Shown: positions 47,590-59,447 of the stretch, piece by piece
Numbering within the stretch: the first letter of the stretch is position 1
Layout of the letters: each line of letters opens with the position of its first letter
Assembly: GCA_030141605.1 (NCBI GenBank)
Contig: JAQGDQ010000303.1
Coordinates: forward strand, 62,001-126,000
Direction of reading: 5' to 3'
DNA from: Tubiluchus corallicola
Taxonomy: Eukaryota > Priapulida > Priapulimorpha > Priapulimorphida > Tubiluchidae
Length of the DNA: 64,000 bases
Made by a program: the position numbers and the translations under genes
The notes under the pieces: model-generated
The model's input: the letters and a program-made list of their open reading frames with translations, nothing else
What the model was told of the DNA's origin: nothing
Database searches by the model: none

Positions 47590-47655
47590 GGATGGCGTGA
47601 CCTAGCGATCGTGGCAGTTTCAAAGGTCCCTGGTTCAAATGCATGCAGATTCACA
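47590..47655 (+). repeat. tRNA-derived SINE-like fragment
   Basis: GATGGCGTGACCTAGCGATC followed 25 bases later by CTGGTTCAAATGC resembles an A box and B box with near-tRNA spacing. No intact cloverleaf is formed. The 3' flank (ACAACCGATTTTTATC) resembles the flank of the B-box string at 38.46 kb. Confidence 0.35.
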
Positions 47656-48617
47656 ACCGATTTTTATCAAATTTGCTTTCTGTCAGTAAAATTCGGTTTT
47701 AAAAATCAGATAATTTCGTTATAAATAGACTACGCGTAAATTTTGCTTAGCATTTGTTTAATAGTTTTATTAGTTATCACTCGCAAATGGTCATAGTATC
47801 AGTTAATTTTCAGCAAGTCTCAGCTCTTAAAATGGAAACCTTTCAGTCAGTAGCTTCGTGAAAGTCTAAAACGTTTTCGACTTTGAATTTGAGCTTATAA
47901 TTTATGAAAAGGTTTGACTTTGATCTTATTTTAAAACTCGTAGTTGTTACATCAGGTAAACGATAAAATTCTGGACATATGTGCAATAAATGCCTAGCAA
48001 AAGTGCGAGAAATTTGACTAATAATTACTAAACTACACAGGTCAGACAGGTCCTTTGAAATCCATTCTGTGCAAACATTGCAACTTACCATGGTGTCACT
48101 TAGCAAGGTACAACATGAGGATCTACAATCTAGACACAAATGCCATCTCTTATGAGATGCGATTAGATTAGAAATAGAAGACTCATAGGTCTCCTTTACT
48201 ACGACCAATCAGATTGGTCTTGCAGTTTTATGCAATTTCTGACGCACTGTAATCGGAATCTAACACTTAACGACTAGCCTATTATAAAGTCGGTGGTTAT
48301 GACAGGACTAGAATCTAGGTGAAATACAAGCACTGAACTGACCTGGGTGTTTGGGCCACGCAATGACGAGTGAATTAGCCCTGACCTGAATGGCAAACGA
48401 ACCGCGCACAAGTTCTATAACTAGTTGTGACAACGTGTCTAAGAAAACGTTAAATTGTTATTAAGATGTTTCGCTCAGCAGTCCCGCTGTTACGAGCTAT
48501 ACTTTGATTGAAGAACATATAGTAAAAATTAGCACATGAGTCCCTGTAAGACAGTGCGAACAATGCTTTACTTTTTCACCTTAATTTCTTATGATGACCC
48601 AAACAACAAGATTTTTA

Positions 48618-48638
48618 ATAATAATAATAATAATAATA

Positions 48639-48673
<35 letters not shown>

Positions 48674-48679
48674 AATAAT
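48618..48679. repeat. (AAT)n(GAC)n trinucleotide repeat
   Basis: AAT repeats switch to about eleven GAC/ACG units and back to AAT. The Asn/Asp run in the + frame is not a supported gene. Confidence 0.95.
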
Positions 48680-51600
48680 AATGATAAACAAAACATTGTA
48701 TTATTTTCGATTCTCACAAAAAAACTATGCCGGCGAATAAAGTTCTTATGTAAACAAACTCATAGAAAAGAAATAATGGTTAACATGATAATATAAAAAT
48801 GGTTCACCTAGCCAATTCAAATGATTCAAAATCAACTGGATAAAACGAACATATGAAATGTAACACTTACTCAACTTAACGATGGCTGGGCCCAGCAGTA
48901 CTATCCAAGGAGCCAGTTTAAAGGCCAGAATTCAGTCCCAGAAATAAAAGAGATGTTCTATACTGTTTTATACTGCATGGTTTCCAATGGCATCGCCATC
49001 AAGAATCGCAAACGAGTTTTCTTGAATAACCAAATTTGCTCCATAGCCTCACTATGCAATAATCAAATAGCCTATGAGATGGCTTACACATGTTTGAAAC
49101 GGGAAACATGCTTTCAACAAAAATTAGCTCTTTTAACCTGGCGCTACAAAACCAGATAGACGACAAAACTAGGCCAATACCTGGCCAGGCAGGTAAATTT
49201 GAGCATGTGACCCAGACTCAGGTCACTCAAACCTGTAAAGTGCTTCCACCTAATGTTACAAAAATTATCAATGGCGACAAAAGTCGCTAGTCTAAAAAGA
49301 TTAACAATAATGGCAATCAATGTTATACCAACAGTAGCAATAAATTTTGGATTATCATTAAAAATGCTTTAATAGAAAAATAAGTCAACCAATTATTAGT
49401 GGCGCATTGCAGTAGACAGCTTGGGTCGTCACACTAGTTTTCCAGAGAGTCGTCCATCTATTTAATAATCAGGCTCAATACATCGTAGCTAAGCCCACAT
49501 TGTCATGTTTCGGTTATTCACATTCCCACTTACGCAGCTTTTTGTTCAATAGCCATTATGATAAAAGTATCGAACTAAAACATCTTGAGGCGGCAGCTCG
49601 TGCATTAAAAAGAGCAAAAGCCGATAGAGATATCTCCAGGCTGCAGATGATATAAAAACGGCATAAGCTAATCTACATCACTCCGCTTGATCAACCGTCT
49701 AACACGCTATATATGTTTAGCTGTTATTGGAAGCCAGTTAGTCTAATTTAATAGATTTATTAATAAAATCATAATAAGAGAAATATAAAATAGGTAATAC
49801 AAGAATCAAGAAAACTAGTAATTTTTCTTTGTACATTAACATAATAAACAAGCTTAGAATGTTTGTAAAATCTGGAACAAAACAAACATTACTGGAGCAA
49901 ACAGTTAATTATTTCACAATAAAATGAATCAATGAAGTCTTCATTATGATAAGAACAACTTTGTATTTATAAAGTAATTGCAAACGTAATTGAAAGTAAT
50001 GTCTATTATTCAGTCTTATAACTGCAACCAAGTACCTTGGAAAGACCTTGTATACTCAAACGTAGCTTATGATCAATGGAGAAACGCATTTGCTATCCAG
50101 TATTGCACACCCATTACATTAACGTGCTAGTATATGTACACAAAGCGTGTCAAATAAGTAGCGCAATATTTCTGTTTTGTTGAGTGGTGTGATCTAAAGT
50201 AAGGTAAACAGGCAATTATGTATGGGTGTGTTTAACTAGGGAAACTCCTGATAATAAATCTATTACAGCTCTGCGTGGTTTAACTACTGTTGACATAGTA
50301 ATAGTTAATTTTAGTGTCCCGTAATACATGTTTTATTGAACGCCCTTTAGTCTTTATCCTCGCATATCTTAACATCCGCATATCTACGAATTCCTTTTTT
50401 TCACTCGTGCAATGCATTGGCCTAAGCCAATCTATTATTGAGCCTAGGCCGTACTCCTGTTGTGGTCGTTTCTTTAGCCCTCGGCTTCAATGCCTTTTAT
50501 GCTTACAGTCTCTTGGCTCATTACCTTTTAACAAAAGAATTACTAATAACTGATCTAATAAGTCTGATCTTAGTATTTCAAACCTAGGCCGGGCTAGTAA
50601 TGACTGCTGAGAAAATTGATCTTGATCAACTCCATCTGCCATATCGCCAAGCTAATTTTCTCATCGGTAAGGCATGAATGTGTATCTAAACGTGGTTAAG
50701 ACACGCCTAATGGTTCAATGTCTCACCTCAAACGATTGACTACTCTTAACAATTAAATTCCAATCCAGTCATTACCATTAATGCTGGTTATACCCTGCAT
50801 AAAGCGCCCATTTATACGACAGTAGGAGTAATATCTCCACAACAGTAGACCTAGCGACAGTAATAATGACGCAATTAGCGGCGGCTTTGACAATAACGTT
50901 GTTACCGTCGTCTCGTTGTAGTCGTCCAGGTTTTTGTTTATTGCCTCTGAGGCAGGAGCTTGAAGCCATCCATGTTTGCAAGTCAGTGGAGGAAGCTTAT
51001 TATTTATTTATTTAATCAAGCAAAGCAAACATAAATCTTCGCTTGTGCTGCGTCCTTCCTCCATAAATTTCTATCAACACCCAACAGCGAATATGGTTCG
51101 AAAATTTATAAAGGGCCGTCCGTTCACCCAAAACGCTGAAGCGTTCTAGCGGCAATGTTACAATATAGCGGCTATCGTCTATTAGCGGTCTTTTAGGCCA
51201 CGCGAAACATTACGTGAAAGTTTGACAAAAAAATCTGCTAAGCAGATCTTAAACGGGGTGGATGTCAAACTTAAGCTGACAAAACAACAAAACTGAAATC
51301 TATTGCAATTGGACTTTGGATTTCCTGCTTGGAATCTAATAGAAACCTTGCGCCATAAAACCTTTGTTTGAATGGTTAGTATGAGTATAAGAACGTTTAA
51401 GTTTTCACACTGGTGAAAGATTCGGGCAACCATGGATGCTTCTCAGGTTCTTTTTGCACATCTGGCATACCTATCTAGGCCAAAATTGCGAATCGAACAA
51501 AAAAATAAAGCCACAGATGTGTAGAAACAGCAAAATAAAGTTTCAACAAAGCAATAATTATTGTGATACACCAGTAATAAGATAGTTACCAACAGATTAT

Positions 51601-52481
51601 AAGCAACAGGTGAACCTGACAGAAGGCCTAGAAAAACTGTGCGTGCTCGTAGCTCAAGCTCGATGGTTCTGTGAATCAATGAGTCTGTAGCTGTTATTGA
51701 CTGTAGCAATGGTTTCTGTTCCTAGGAAAGGGATTGCCAAAGAAATAATAATTGCGAAACCTGGATAACTGCATTCTAAAGTCGGTTTGAAGCATCTACA
51801 GAGCACGAATATTCTACATTTCTACGTAAAACAGTTCTACTTTCTATAGTAATTGGGGATAAAATGAGCTAAAAAGACGTTTTGGAACATTTCTAAAGCC
51901 AATTTTCGGGCTTTTGCACATTCGTGGCTAAATAATTATTTTCAGACAAAGTGCTGACGATGCATCGCTCTTTAGGGAAGTAACAGGTCCGTCTACGCTG
52001 GCGCGCCCCTGCGACACAAAGAAGGTGCAATTAAGTTAGACATAAATATGCATAAATATACATAAATGTGTGCAGATGGGTGGCATCGTTTTTTTAAGTA
52101 CCATCTAGTTGTCATCGTGACCATGAAATTGTAAGAAGTCATTTACTATACCCGCAAAGTGCCCTGGGGTGGTTTGCTCACTGGTCACGTGCAACTATTT
52201 GTCCTAACAATTTGACAAACAGCAGTGCCATTGTCAATACGTCTCTGGCTTCGGGTTCGTTTGATGTATGTGACCAGTTTTGTTTGAAGTGTGAGGTAGC
52301 GGGCGTTAGGAACATGGCTGGAAAATGAAACCTTGGATGTGCTGAAGCAGTCCGTTTCGCTTTTATCCACCCTTAAACACTTTTGCCCGAAAAAGACTTA
52401 AAAGAGCTAATATATATTTGAAGGCGTTTCAAAATTTTCCACTGAGCTTGACTTTCTGCCGGTTTATTTTATGTATTAGTT

Positions 52482-52745
<264 letters not shown>

Positions 52746-52859
52746 TGTTACTTACTTAGTTACTTAGTTAGCTAGTTAGTTAGGTGTCGGTCAATCTGTC
52801 AGTCAGTTGGTTAGTCAGTTAGTCAGTCAGGCAGACAGACAATTGGTCAATCAATCATT

Positions 52860-54950
52860 TAGTTATTTAGACAGTCAGTTCGTCTGTGTATCTGTTTGTT
52901 TGTGGGTTGATTTGTGCGTTTCATAATGGTTGTATATTTGTTTGTTGACTCATTTTCATAATACCAAATTTCGGCCTATCCCAGAATGAAATGAAATAAA
53001 AGATCTTTCCAAACTACGATGAATTTAAAATGCAGCAATTTCTGGCTTTGAAATTTCAATGCTCAACTTGCCTGTGCGTAAATGTTCCACAATTGTATGT
53101 AAACTGCACAATTATAAGGGCGCTCTTGAGAGAAAATCGGCAATCTGAAATTCTTTACAAGAGCGAAATCTGTTTATGGTTGTTCAAATGCTTCATCTAC
53201 ATACACTACCGCAGCGATTGAAGCTATGTATTGAGAGTTTTCCTGATGAAATCACCAGAACGAAGCTATATATACGTCGCGTGTCAGAGAAATTATTGAA
53301 AGCATTTTTCTATTTCGGTTGAAACTCGGAATTAAAAGACTGTTTTGAAAATAAAAAATAAACAAGCAAACAAGCGAATAAACGAGGGACGAAATGAAAG
53401 GAAGAATGGTGGGATGAATGAGTGAACGAATAGTCAAGCAAAACTACAAATGTAAGCAGCAAGTTATCCAACAAGCTAAAGAGTCAGGGACAAAACATGT
53501 TCCTGTTATTAAGAAGAAGTAAAAAAGGGGCAGGGAAGTAACTAAGTAAACAAACCACAAAAAACAACTAACACAACAAAACAAATAAGTCTATTAATTT
53601 ATTAATTAATTTCACACAGTACCAAGCTGGTGCATACGCCTAATTAATTTTAACGATAATTTCATGCGCATTAATTCTAACTCAAAAGCCACGTTTCGCG
53701 AAACGTTTTTCTGCGCTCTAATCCGTGCTGCTGCGAATCGACGAGTCCATTACTAAATTACTTATTCGACTTCCCTGCATGATAAGCGGTAAAGTTGCAT
53801 TGGAAGCCGTCAATTTTAATTCAGCTCCACGAAACTCCCCAGAGTCATTCTCTACTTAGAGCGGCTAGACCAATATCATAGAAATGCCGCATAAATGCAG
53901 CATAATCATAAAGTACTTCTAAAAAGGTCGCCGCAGTCGCTATAACAACCGCACTCTATACATAGCTAACTGCCAAAAAGTAAGTAAGCCTACAAAACTG
54001 ATTTCTCATGGTCACTTCTAACTATTGAATGCTCTACCGACGGACTAACAGATAGATAGGACTAGCCTGTTATGTTGGCGTGATGATGATGATGGTGGTA
54101 GTGGTGTTATTGTTGTTGTTATTGTTGGCCCTGGTGCGGCAGCAGCGGCGAAGGTGGTGATGAAATGATGAAATTTTCTTTTTTCTCGCCCATCAAAAAA
54201 TATGTGAGTTTGCAGTAGGCCTTATTCGGTTGCAGATTATAGTAAGAGAAACGAAAAGGCTTTCTGCAATAAAAATCATGCCAGGAAAATAGCTTTGGAA
54301 CAAAACTTATGGACTTCAGATAATTGTCTATAGGATAAAAATAAAAACTGCATTGCTCGATCAATCACATATACAATATATTAGCCATTTCTAGACGCAG
54401 TTTCAGGAATGAATTCAGTCAAAGGAAACGTGATTATGGTATAAAAATTAAAGTACTATCTCAATTTAAAAGACGCGTTAACTGTGTGGTAGATATTACT
54501 TTATTAAGTGTAAACCCAACGTAAGTCTTTGCACATCTTTACGTTTTTCTATTTACTGCCTCTCATTAAGTTTAATTGCAGCAAAATTCGATATGTTCTG
54601 AAAAAACTTAACTATTTGAAATAAATTTGATACGTTGCATTTCAAATGAGCATCTATGTTATGTGTATAACACAAAGGCTTGTAAAAAACAACAGCCAAA
54701 TGTTGTTGGATAGAACACTTTGCCTTTGGTGGTATTATTGATTCAGTGGAACGAATGAAATGGAATGAAACAGAAAGACATGAAACGGAATGAAATCGAA
54801 TAAAATTCAGTTGCATTATATTCAGCTAGAATTGAATTGATTACATTTATCACACTTGCTATCGCTTGTTGTCGATTTACCAGAGCTACGTTAGGTTTAC
54901 GCACGTTACTTTGGCTAAGTTGACTAACGTCCATCTAGTCTAACCTCGCC
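52860..54950. other. no recognisable gene
   Basis: AT-rich DNA with a short GAT/GTT tract near 54080-54125. Frames on either strand (for example 54119-54364) lack any domain or splice evidence. Confidence 0.4.
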
Positions 54951-54954
54951 ATAT

Positions 54955-55110
54955 AAGGTAATCTTGTCCATTCACTTCATCTCACCTTTCCTCATTTCTC
55001 CTCATCTTCTCTTCCTTCTTTTCGCTTCACGTTCTCTTTTCTCATCTCACCTCACCTCAATGTTCCTCATTTCACCACAGTCCTCCTCATCTCGCTTTTT
55101 CTTCTCCCAC
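54955..55110 (+). repeat. pyrimidine-rich tract upstream of the peptide gene
   Basis: CTCATCT, CTCACCT and CTTTTCT-type repeats across about 150 bp, ending some 130 bp before the start codon at 55242. It may be a promoter-proximal CT tract or simple repeat decay. Confidence 0.5.
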
Positions 55111-55241
55111 ATAAAGTAATATCACCATATAATTCCTTTCCACTGCATGCCATAATCCCTCTCTGTGTAAAATGCATTTTGCTGACTTTTTCGTTTGACC
55201 AGTGTTTCTGTAGTGATTTTGTTTTCATTCCAGATTTCAAA

Positions 55242-56161
55242 ATGCGGAAGGACATTTTTGCATGTATTTTTGCCATTCTGGTCTACATAACATTCGTGTC
55301 TTCAACATCTATTGATGAAGGTGAGAATAGGAAGACGGTGCGACACTACCGTAATGTATTTTATTTGATTTTAGGCCCCATAGTACCAGCATTGATTGCT
55401 TTTAATTAACTTATCTGTTTTTGCAGCACAGTGCTGTATTTTGCAGCACTGTGTTGTAAGTTACTGCAGTCTTCTAACTGAATGTTGCTAGCGGGAAGCC
55501 ACATATATTTTGTTGTGTTCACTAAGACAGAAACTCGTCTTTTAATTAGACTGAAGACACTGTAGTGAAAGCCCCAGAGATGCTTTTGGAGGTGTGAATG
55601 TATAGATAAACACACTTCCATTTATCAGCTGAGTCATGATCCTGTATCACGGCAAATAATACACTATTTCTCACTCACTCACTCACTCACTCACTCACTC
55701 ACTCACTCACTCACTCACTCACTCACCCACTCACTCACTCACTCACTCACTCACTCACTCACTCATTCACTCACTCACTCATTCGTTCATTCATTCATTC
55801 ATTTAGTCATACATTCATGAATTTATTCATGTATTAATCTGTTAAATTCGTTCGTTTGTTCGTCGATGCTTCCATCTGCTCGTCCATTCGTTCATATTAA
55901 CGTAACTTCCATCTTTATTCTATCATATTTTGTAATTATTACAACTTTATTTTTTACAGATGAAGGGTATTTACCAGATAGCGAAGAATTACAAGCGTTG
56001 GAAAGCTATTTAAATAGTTTTAATTTAGATAAGTAAGTTAAAGTTTACTGATTAGTTTGTCTATCGTTTACATCCATAGAAGAAGATCGAAAATCGAATT
56101 TAGGAGTACTCTACTCCAAATGATTAAAATTTGTAATAGCGATCCCCCATCCGTTCACTGA
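55242..56161 (+). CDS. small secreted peptide precursor (three exons)
   Basis: Not recognised. Exons 55242-55320 (donor GAAG|GTGAGA), 55960-56032 (acceptor TTTTTACAG, donor GATAA|GTAAGT) and 56080-56161 (acceptor TACATCCATAG) join in phase to 77 residues and TGA. Residues 1-20 are a signal peptide (MRKDIFACIFAILVYITFVS). An acidic stretch follows (DEDEGYLPDSEELQALESYL), then a basic KRR site at 51-53 and a C-terminal peptide beginning SKIEFRSTLLQMIKIC. The layout of signal, acidic spacer, dibasic site and short peptide suits a prohormone or neuropeptide precursor. The last intron is only 47 nt. If it is retained, translation stops after FNLDK at 51 residues. Other downstream exons cannot be excluded. 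A splice acceptor ends 8 bases before the ATG. Confidence 0.55.
55671..55793. repeat. (TCAC)n microsatellite in the peptide-gene intron
   Basis: About 30 TCAC/CTCA units with TCAT variants to the right, lying in the first intron of the peptide gene. Confidence 0.97.
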
Positions 56162-59100
56162 CTAGTCTGGGTGCTGCAAAACTTGGATCGCAAACACACC
56201 GTTACCACTCGGTTGTGATTTCGCCCCAAACCGTTGCCGTCATAATCATTGCTGAAATTGCCATGCTTTTTATGACTTGCTTCGTGTTATTGGTTAATTA
56301 TTGGATTTATCATAATGATAACGCGTTTTATTTTGGCAAATTTGGCGTAGTAAAATTTGAATTGCCAGTTCAGTTGATCTGCAATGACTTTACATTCTTT
56401 AACATTTAGACGATAATACATGTATTAAGTCATGTAAACAGGTTTCATGCACGTCCTTTTCGTTTTTGCCAGATTATTATGTGTTAGTGATTTTACTAGC
56501 ATTATTATAATTAAGATTATGATCCTTGCAATTTTCTTTTATTGAGCTGGTTTTACATGTACATTGGCTTGTATGAATAGTATGTTTCCTTAACGAGAAT
56601 TTTTTTATAAATATACAGTTTGGCACACTTCAGCACTCAGCGGGATGCCTAATACGAACTTCTAACGGTTATGGTGGGATCGGAATTTTCTAACTCGTTA
56701 TTAAGGATATTTTTCATGACTCGGTTTCTGCCTAGGAAATCACGAAATTTTGGATATTTTTGCATAGATATACTTATAAACAATCGTTGCAATAGGTTAC
56801 ATATCACACACGGACGTCCTGTCAAAAAACATTTCCTTCTCTTTAACACGACCTTTTCCTAAGCAATTGCCGAAGTAATAATACGTTTTTACAAGAAAAG
56901 TAATATAATAATAATAGTGAGCATGTCAATGACAATGATAATGATCATCTGTAGCCAGTAGAAAAGATGTATATAAGTATATATCTCTCCAAAATCTCGT
57001 GATTACCTACACGTAAACCTAGCCGTCTCTTCAGATAGGGCACTGCTCTGGTAGAGGTTTCAGCCTATGTGTGCATTGTCTTTAAGCGAAACAGGTATCG
57101 GAGACAGTACAGTAGATGAAAATGCGCAAAAGCAATTTTTCCGGCAGTCACCCAATCAGTTTCTGTTACACTTGGTATTCCCTTTGCCATACCCTTGAGC
57201 TAAAGTTGTTTTGTAAGGAGCTTCACGATAAATATTTTTTGCAGACGAGCAAGAAAAGGGTGCATACAAAGAGGGCGTTGTAATAGAAGGGAAAACGACT
57301 GCTGTGAGAACCGAGTATGCAAATGTAACCTGTTTATGCAAAACTGCAGATGCGAACGAAAGGGGCTGTTTGGTTGGGGAAAATAGAGTAAGGCTATCAT
57401 TATAGACCACTATTTTGTAAATAAACTATTGTCCCATTTTCACTAAGTTGTTAAACGTGCACGTTTTTCTTTTTGTGTGTGGTTTTAACTCCCTACACGT
57501 CACTATTAACGAATCGGACGTTGTTTTCTGTTCACGGCTAATAACAAACATTATTAGTCCACAATATACCGTCATAAAAAACATAATTTATTTTAAAGAT
57601 ATTATTTTAAAGCTTACAAAGCAAAAGCAACTGTACCACTTTATTATATATAGTACTAACTCAACACGTATTAAATATTCTGAAACTAGATACGTATTAT
57701 TATTCTGAATGTAAACACGTGTCAGCCACATTTGTACTGTTTTATCTATAATGTCGAATGTCAATATTGGTTATAAATGTGTTACTTATACGTATGAAAT
57801 TTTGCTTCATTTAACATTTTTTTTACATTTTTAATTTTTATTAATTTAAAATAGTTGTGTAGATGAAGTATGGCGTTTATTTTCCTGTTAAATTGTGTAC
57901 TATGCTTGATATACATCAATAATTAAGACAAGATACAAGATAGAGTGTACCAGAATAAAATCAATTCTAACTATAGTGATATAACAACAACAGCAAATAC
58001 TGTCCAACAAGATTTCTTGAAAATAAAGAATGCTGTGGCTGGATTATATTCTTGTGTTGTAGTCAGAGTTGTTAGTTATTATATTATACTTGGTATAACA
58101 TTTTTTTTGTATAAGCAACTTAAAAGACTACTTATCAGAAAATGTGCCCAAAAACCTAGAATTTTCAAGAATGAGTTATCATCGGTGATTACATATTTTA
58201 TTCTTTAGACAGGTTGTCCAAAATTCCTCCCCAGAAACGGTCAGTGAGAACTGTGAAGATTTTCAATCTGAGCTGATTCTGTGGACAGTGCTTTCTTTTC
58301 TGTACTGAATATCTGTCAGGATATGTGTTGTGCATGTCAGGATTTGTATTTCATACTTTGATTGACATTGCAGAGGAGGAATTAAGGGGGTTGACTTTAG
58401 ATTGATTCCAACTAATAATTAATAAACTAAAATTTTAGAAACAAATGTAGCAACTTTCTGAAGATTTTGAATAGTCAACTTTAGCAAAATTTTGGATTTT
58501 CCTCATTGTAATTGTCAGCGCGAAATTGTTTTAGTTCATTGCAATAGCTCTGGGCCCTACTCTGGTAAACTACGTACAGCTGCTAAACGAATAAATAATA
58601 ACAATCAACATTAGTCCCACGATTTGCAGCTTTTCGCGAATCATTAGTCGACACTAGACATCAACATTTGTCAACATTTGCCAGATCAACAACCGATCGC
58701 AAACTTCATAACGCAGATCGAACTCTTTTTTATAAGTTATTGTATTATTATGTTTATTGATAGTTTACACTTTCTCATTCATACCCTACATGTAAACAAA
58801 GGTTGTCAACAACCATTGGCAAGCGATGTCAACAAAGGTTCAGGAACAGGACATGCATAATGATCCACGCAGTGACCTAAGGCGGATTCAGCATTACCTT
58901 TGAAACGACGTCGACTACGACAAGTCTGCGTTTAATTCCAGAAACGTGACTTAACTCTTTGCCGAGCATTGGATCAGTGCTAAACCTCTACGACACTCTC
59001 GTAATTATTTTCATGCGTTTAGCCTTGAAAGCGTTTGAAGTGCACCCATTCCTGTAGTCCCTGGCGTAAGTGTATAAGGCAATGATCTTTAGTAATAGTC

Positions 59101-59447
59101 TTATCATCTTGTTGCCAAGTCAGGGCAGCGCAAACAAGGTTCTTAGTGCCGCTGATGAACGGGCCCACTATTTCAGGGTTGGCAGAGTAATTTAGAGCAC
59201 TACAAACAAGATACTTTACATCATTCTGTTTCACAAATCACCTACAACAATCTAATCCTAGGCAGTGACACAGCCATAATTTTCATTCCTTATAACACAG
59301 CGTAGCAACAACTGCCATCACACGAGCTTATCAATAATGAAGAATTGTCTACCCCCGTGATAATAGACCAGCTAACCGCAAGTTAAAGTCCTTCCTGGCA
59401 GACTTTTTGATCGCACCTCGTACGGAGTGCCTCACTGTTCTTACAGA
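56162..59447. other. region between peptide gene and nidogen gene
   Basis: Two + strand frames with hydrophobic stretches occur here: 56215-56409 (TVAVIIIAEIAMLFMTCFVL) and 57945-58208 (YYIILGITFFLYKQL). Neither has an ATG with a good context or clear splice sites. They could be unassigned exons of the peptide gene, but I cannot support that. Confidence 0.35.
59019..59234 (-). other. 71-residue frame with internal duplication, unassigned
   Basis: The minus strand reads VKYLVCSALNYSANPEIVG and, 27 codons further on, KNLVCAALTWQQDDKTI. The two are related at DNA level as well (CTTGTTTG..GTGCTCT versus CTTGTTTGCGCTGCCCTG). There is a faint likeness to the alpha-helical C-terminal repeats of M1 aminopeptidases. 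No flanking exons are recognised. It may be an old pseudogene or captured exon. Confidence 0.25.

Larger units (their letters stand above)
45590..52480. other. no recognisable gene; scattered repeat fragments
   Basis: Contains a tRNA-like fragment near 47.6 kb and a trinucleotide tract at 48.6 kb. A less AT-rich stretch at 48.8-49.7 kb has interrupted frames (for example EAAARALKRAKADRDIS at 49588) that may be a decayed mobile element of unknown type. A minus frame at 47843-48208 contains SCNVCTEWISKDL, faintly like the PHD-type modules of retroelements, but too short to call. Confidence 0.35.

Noticed and set aside
47843..48208. 121-codon minus frame with SCNVCTEWI
   Set aside because: Resembles a PHD-like motif only over a few residues; not enough to call a gene or a retroelement.
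57945..58208. 87-codon + frame with a membrane-like segment
   Set aside because: Starts at GTG, lacks a convincing acceptor or polyadenylation context, and cannot be joined in phase to the peptide gene with confidence.
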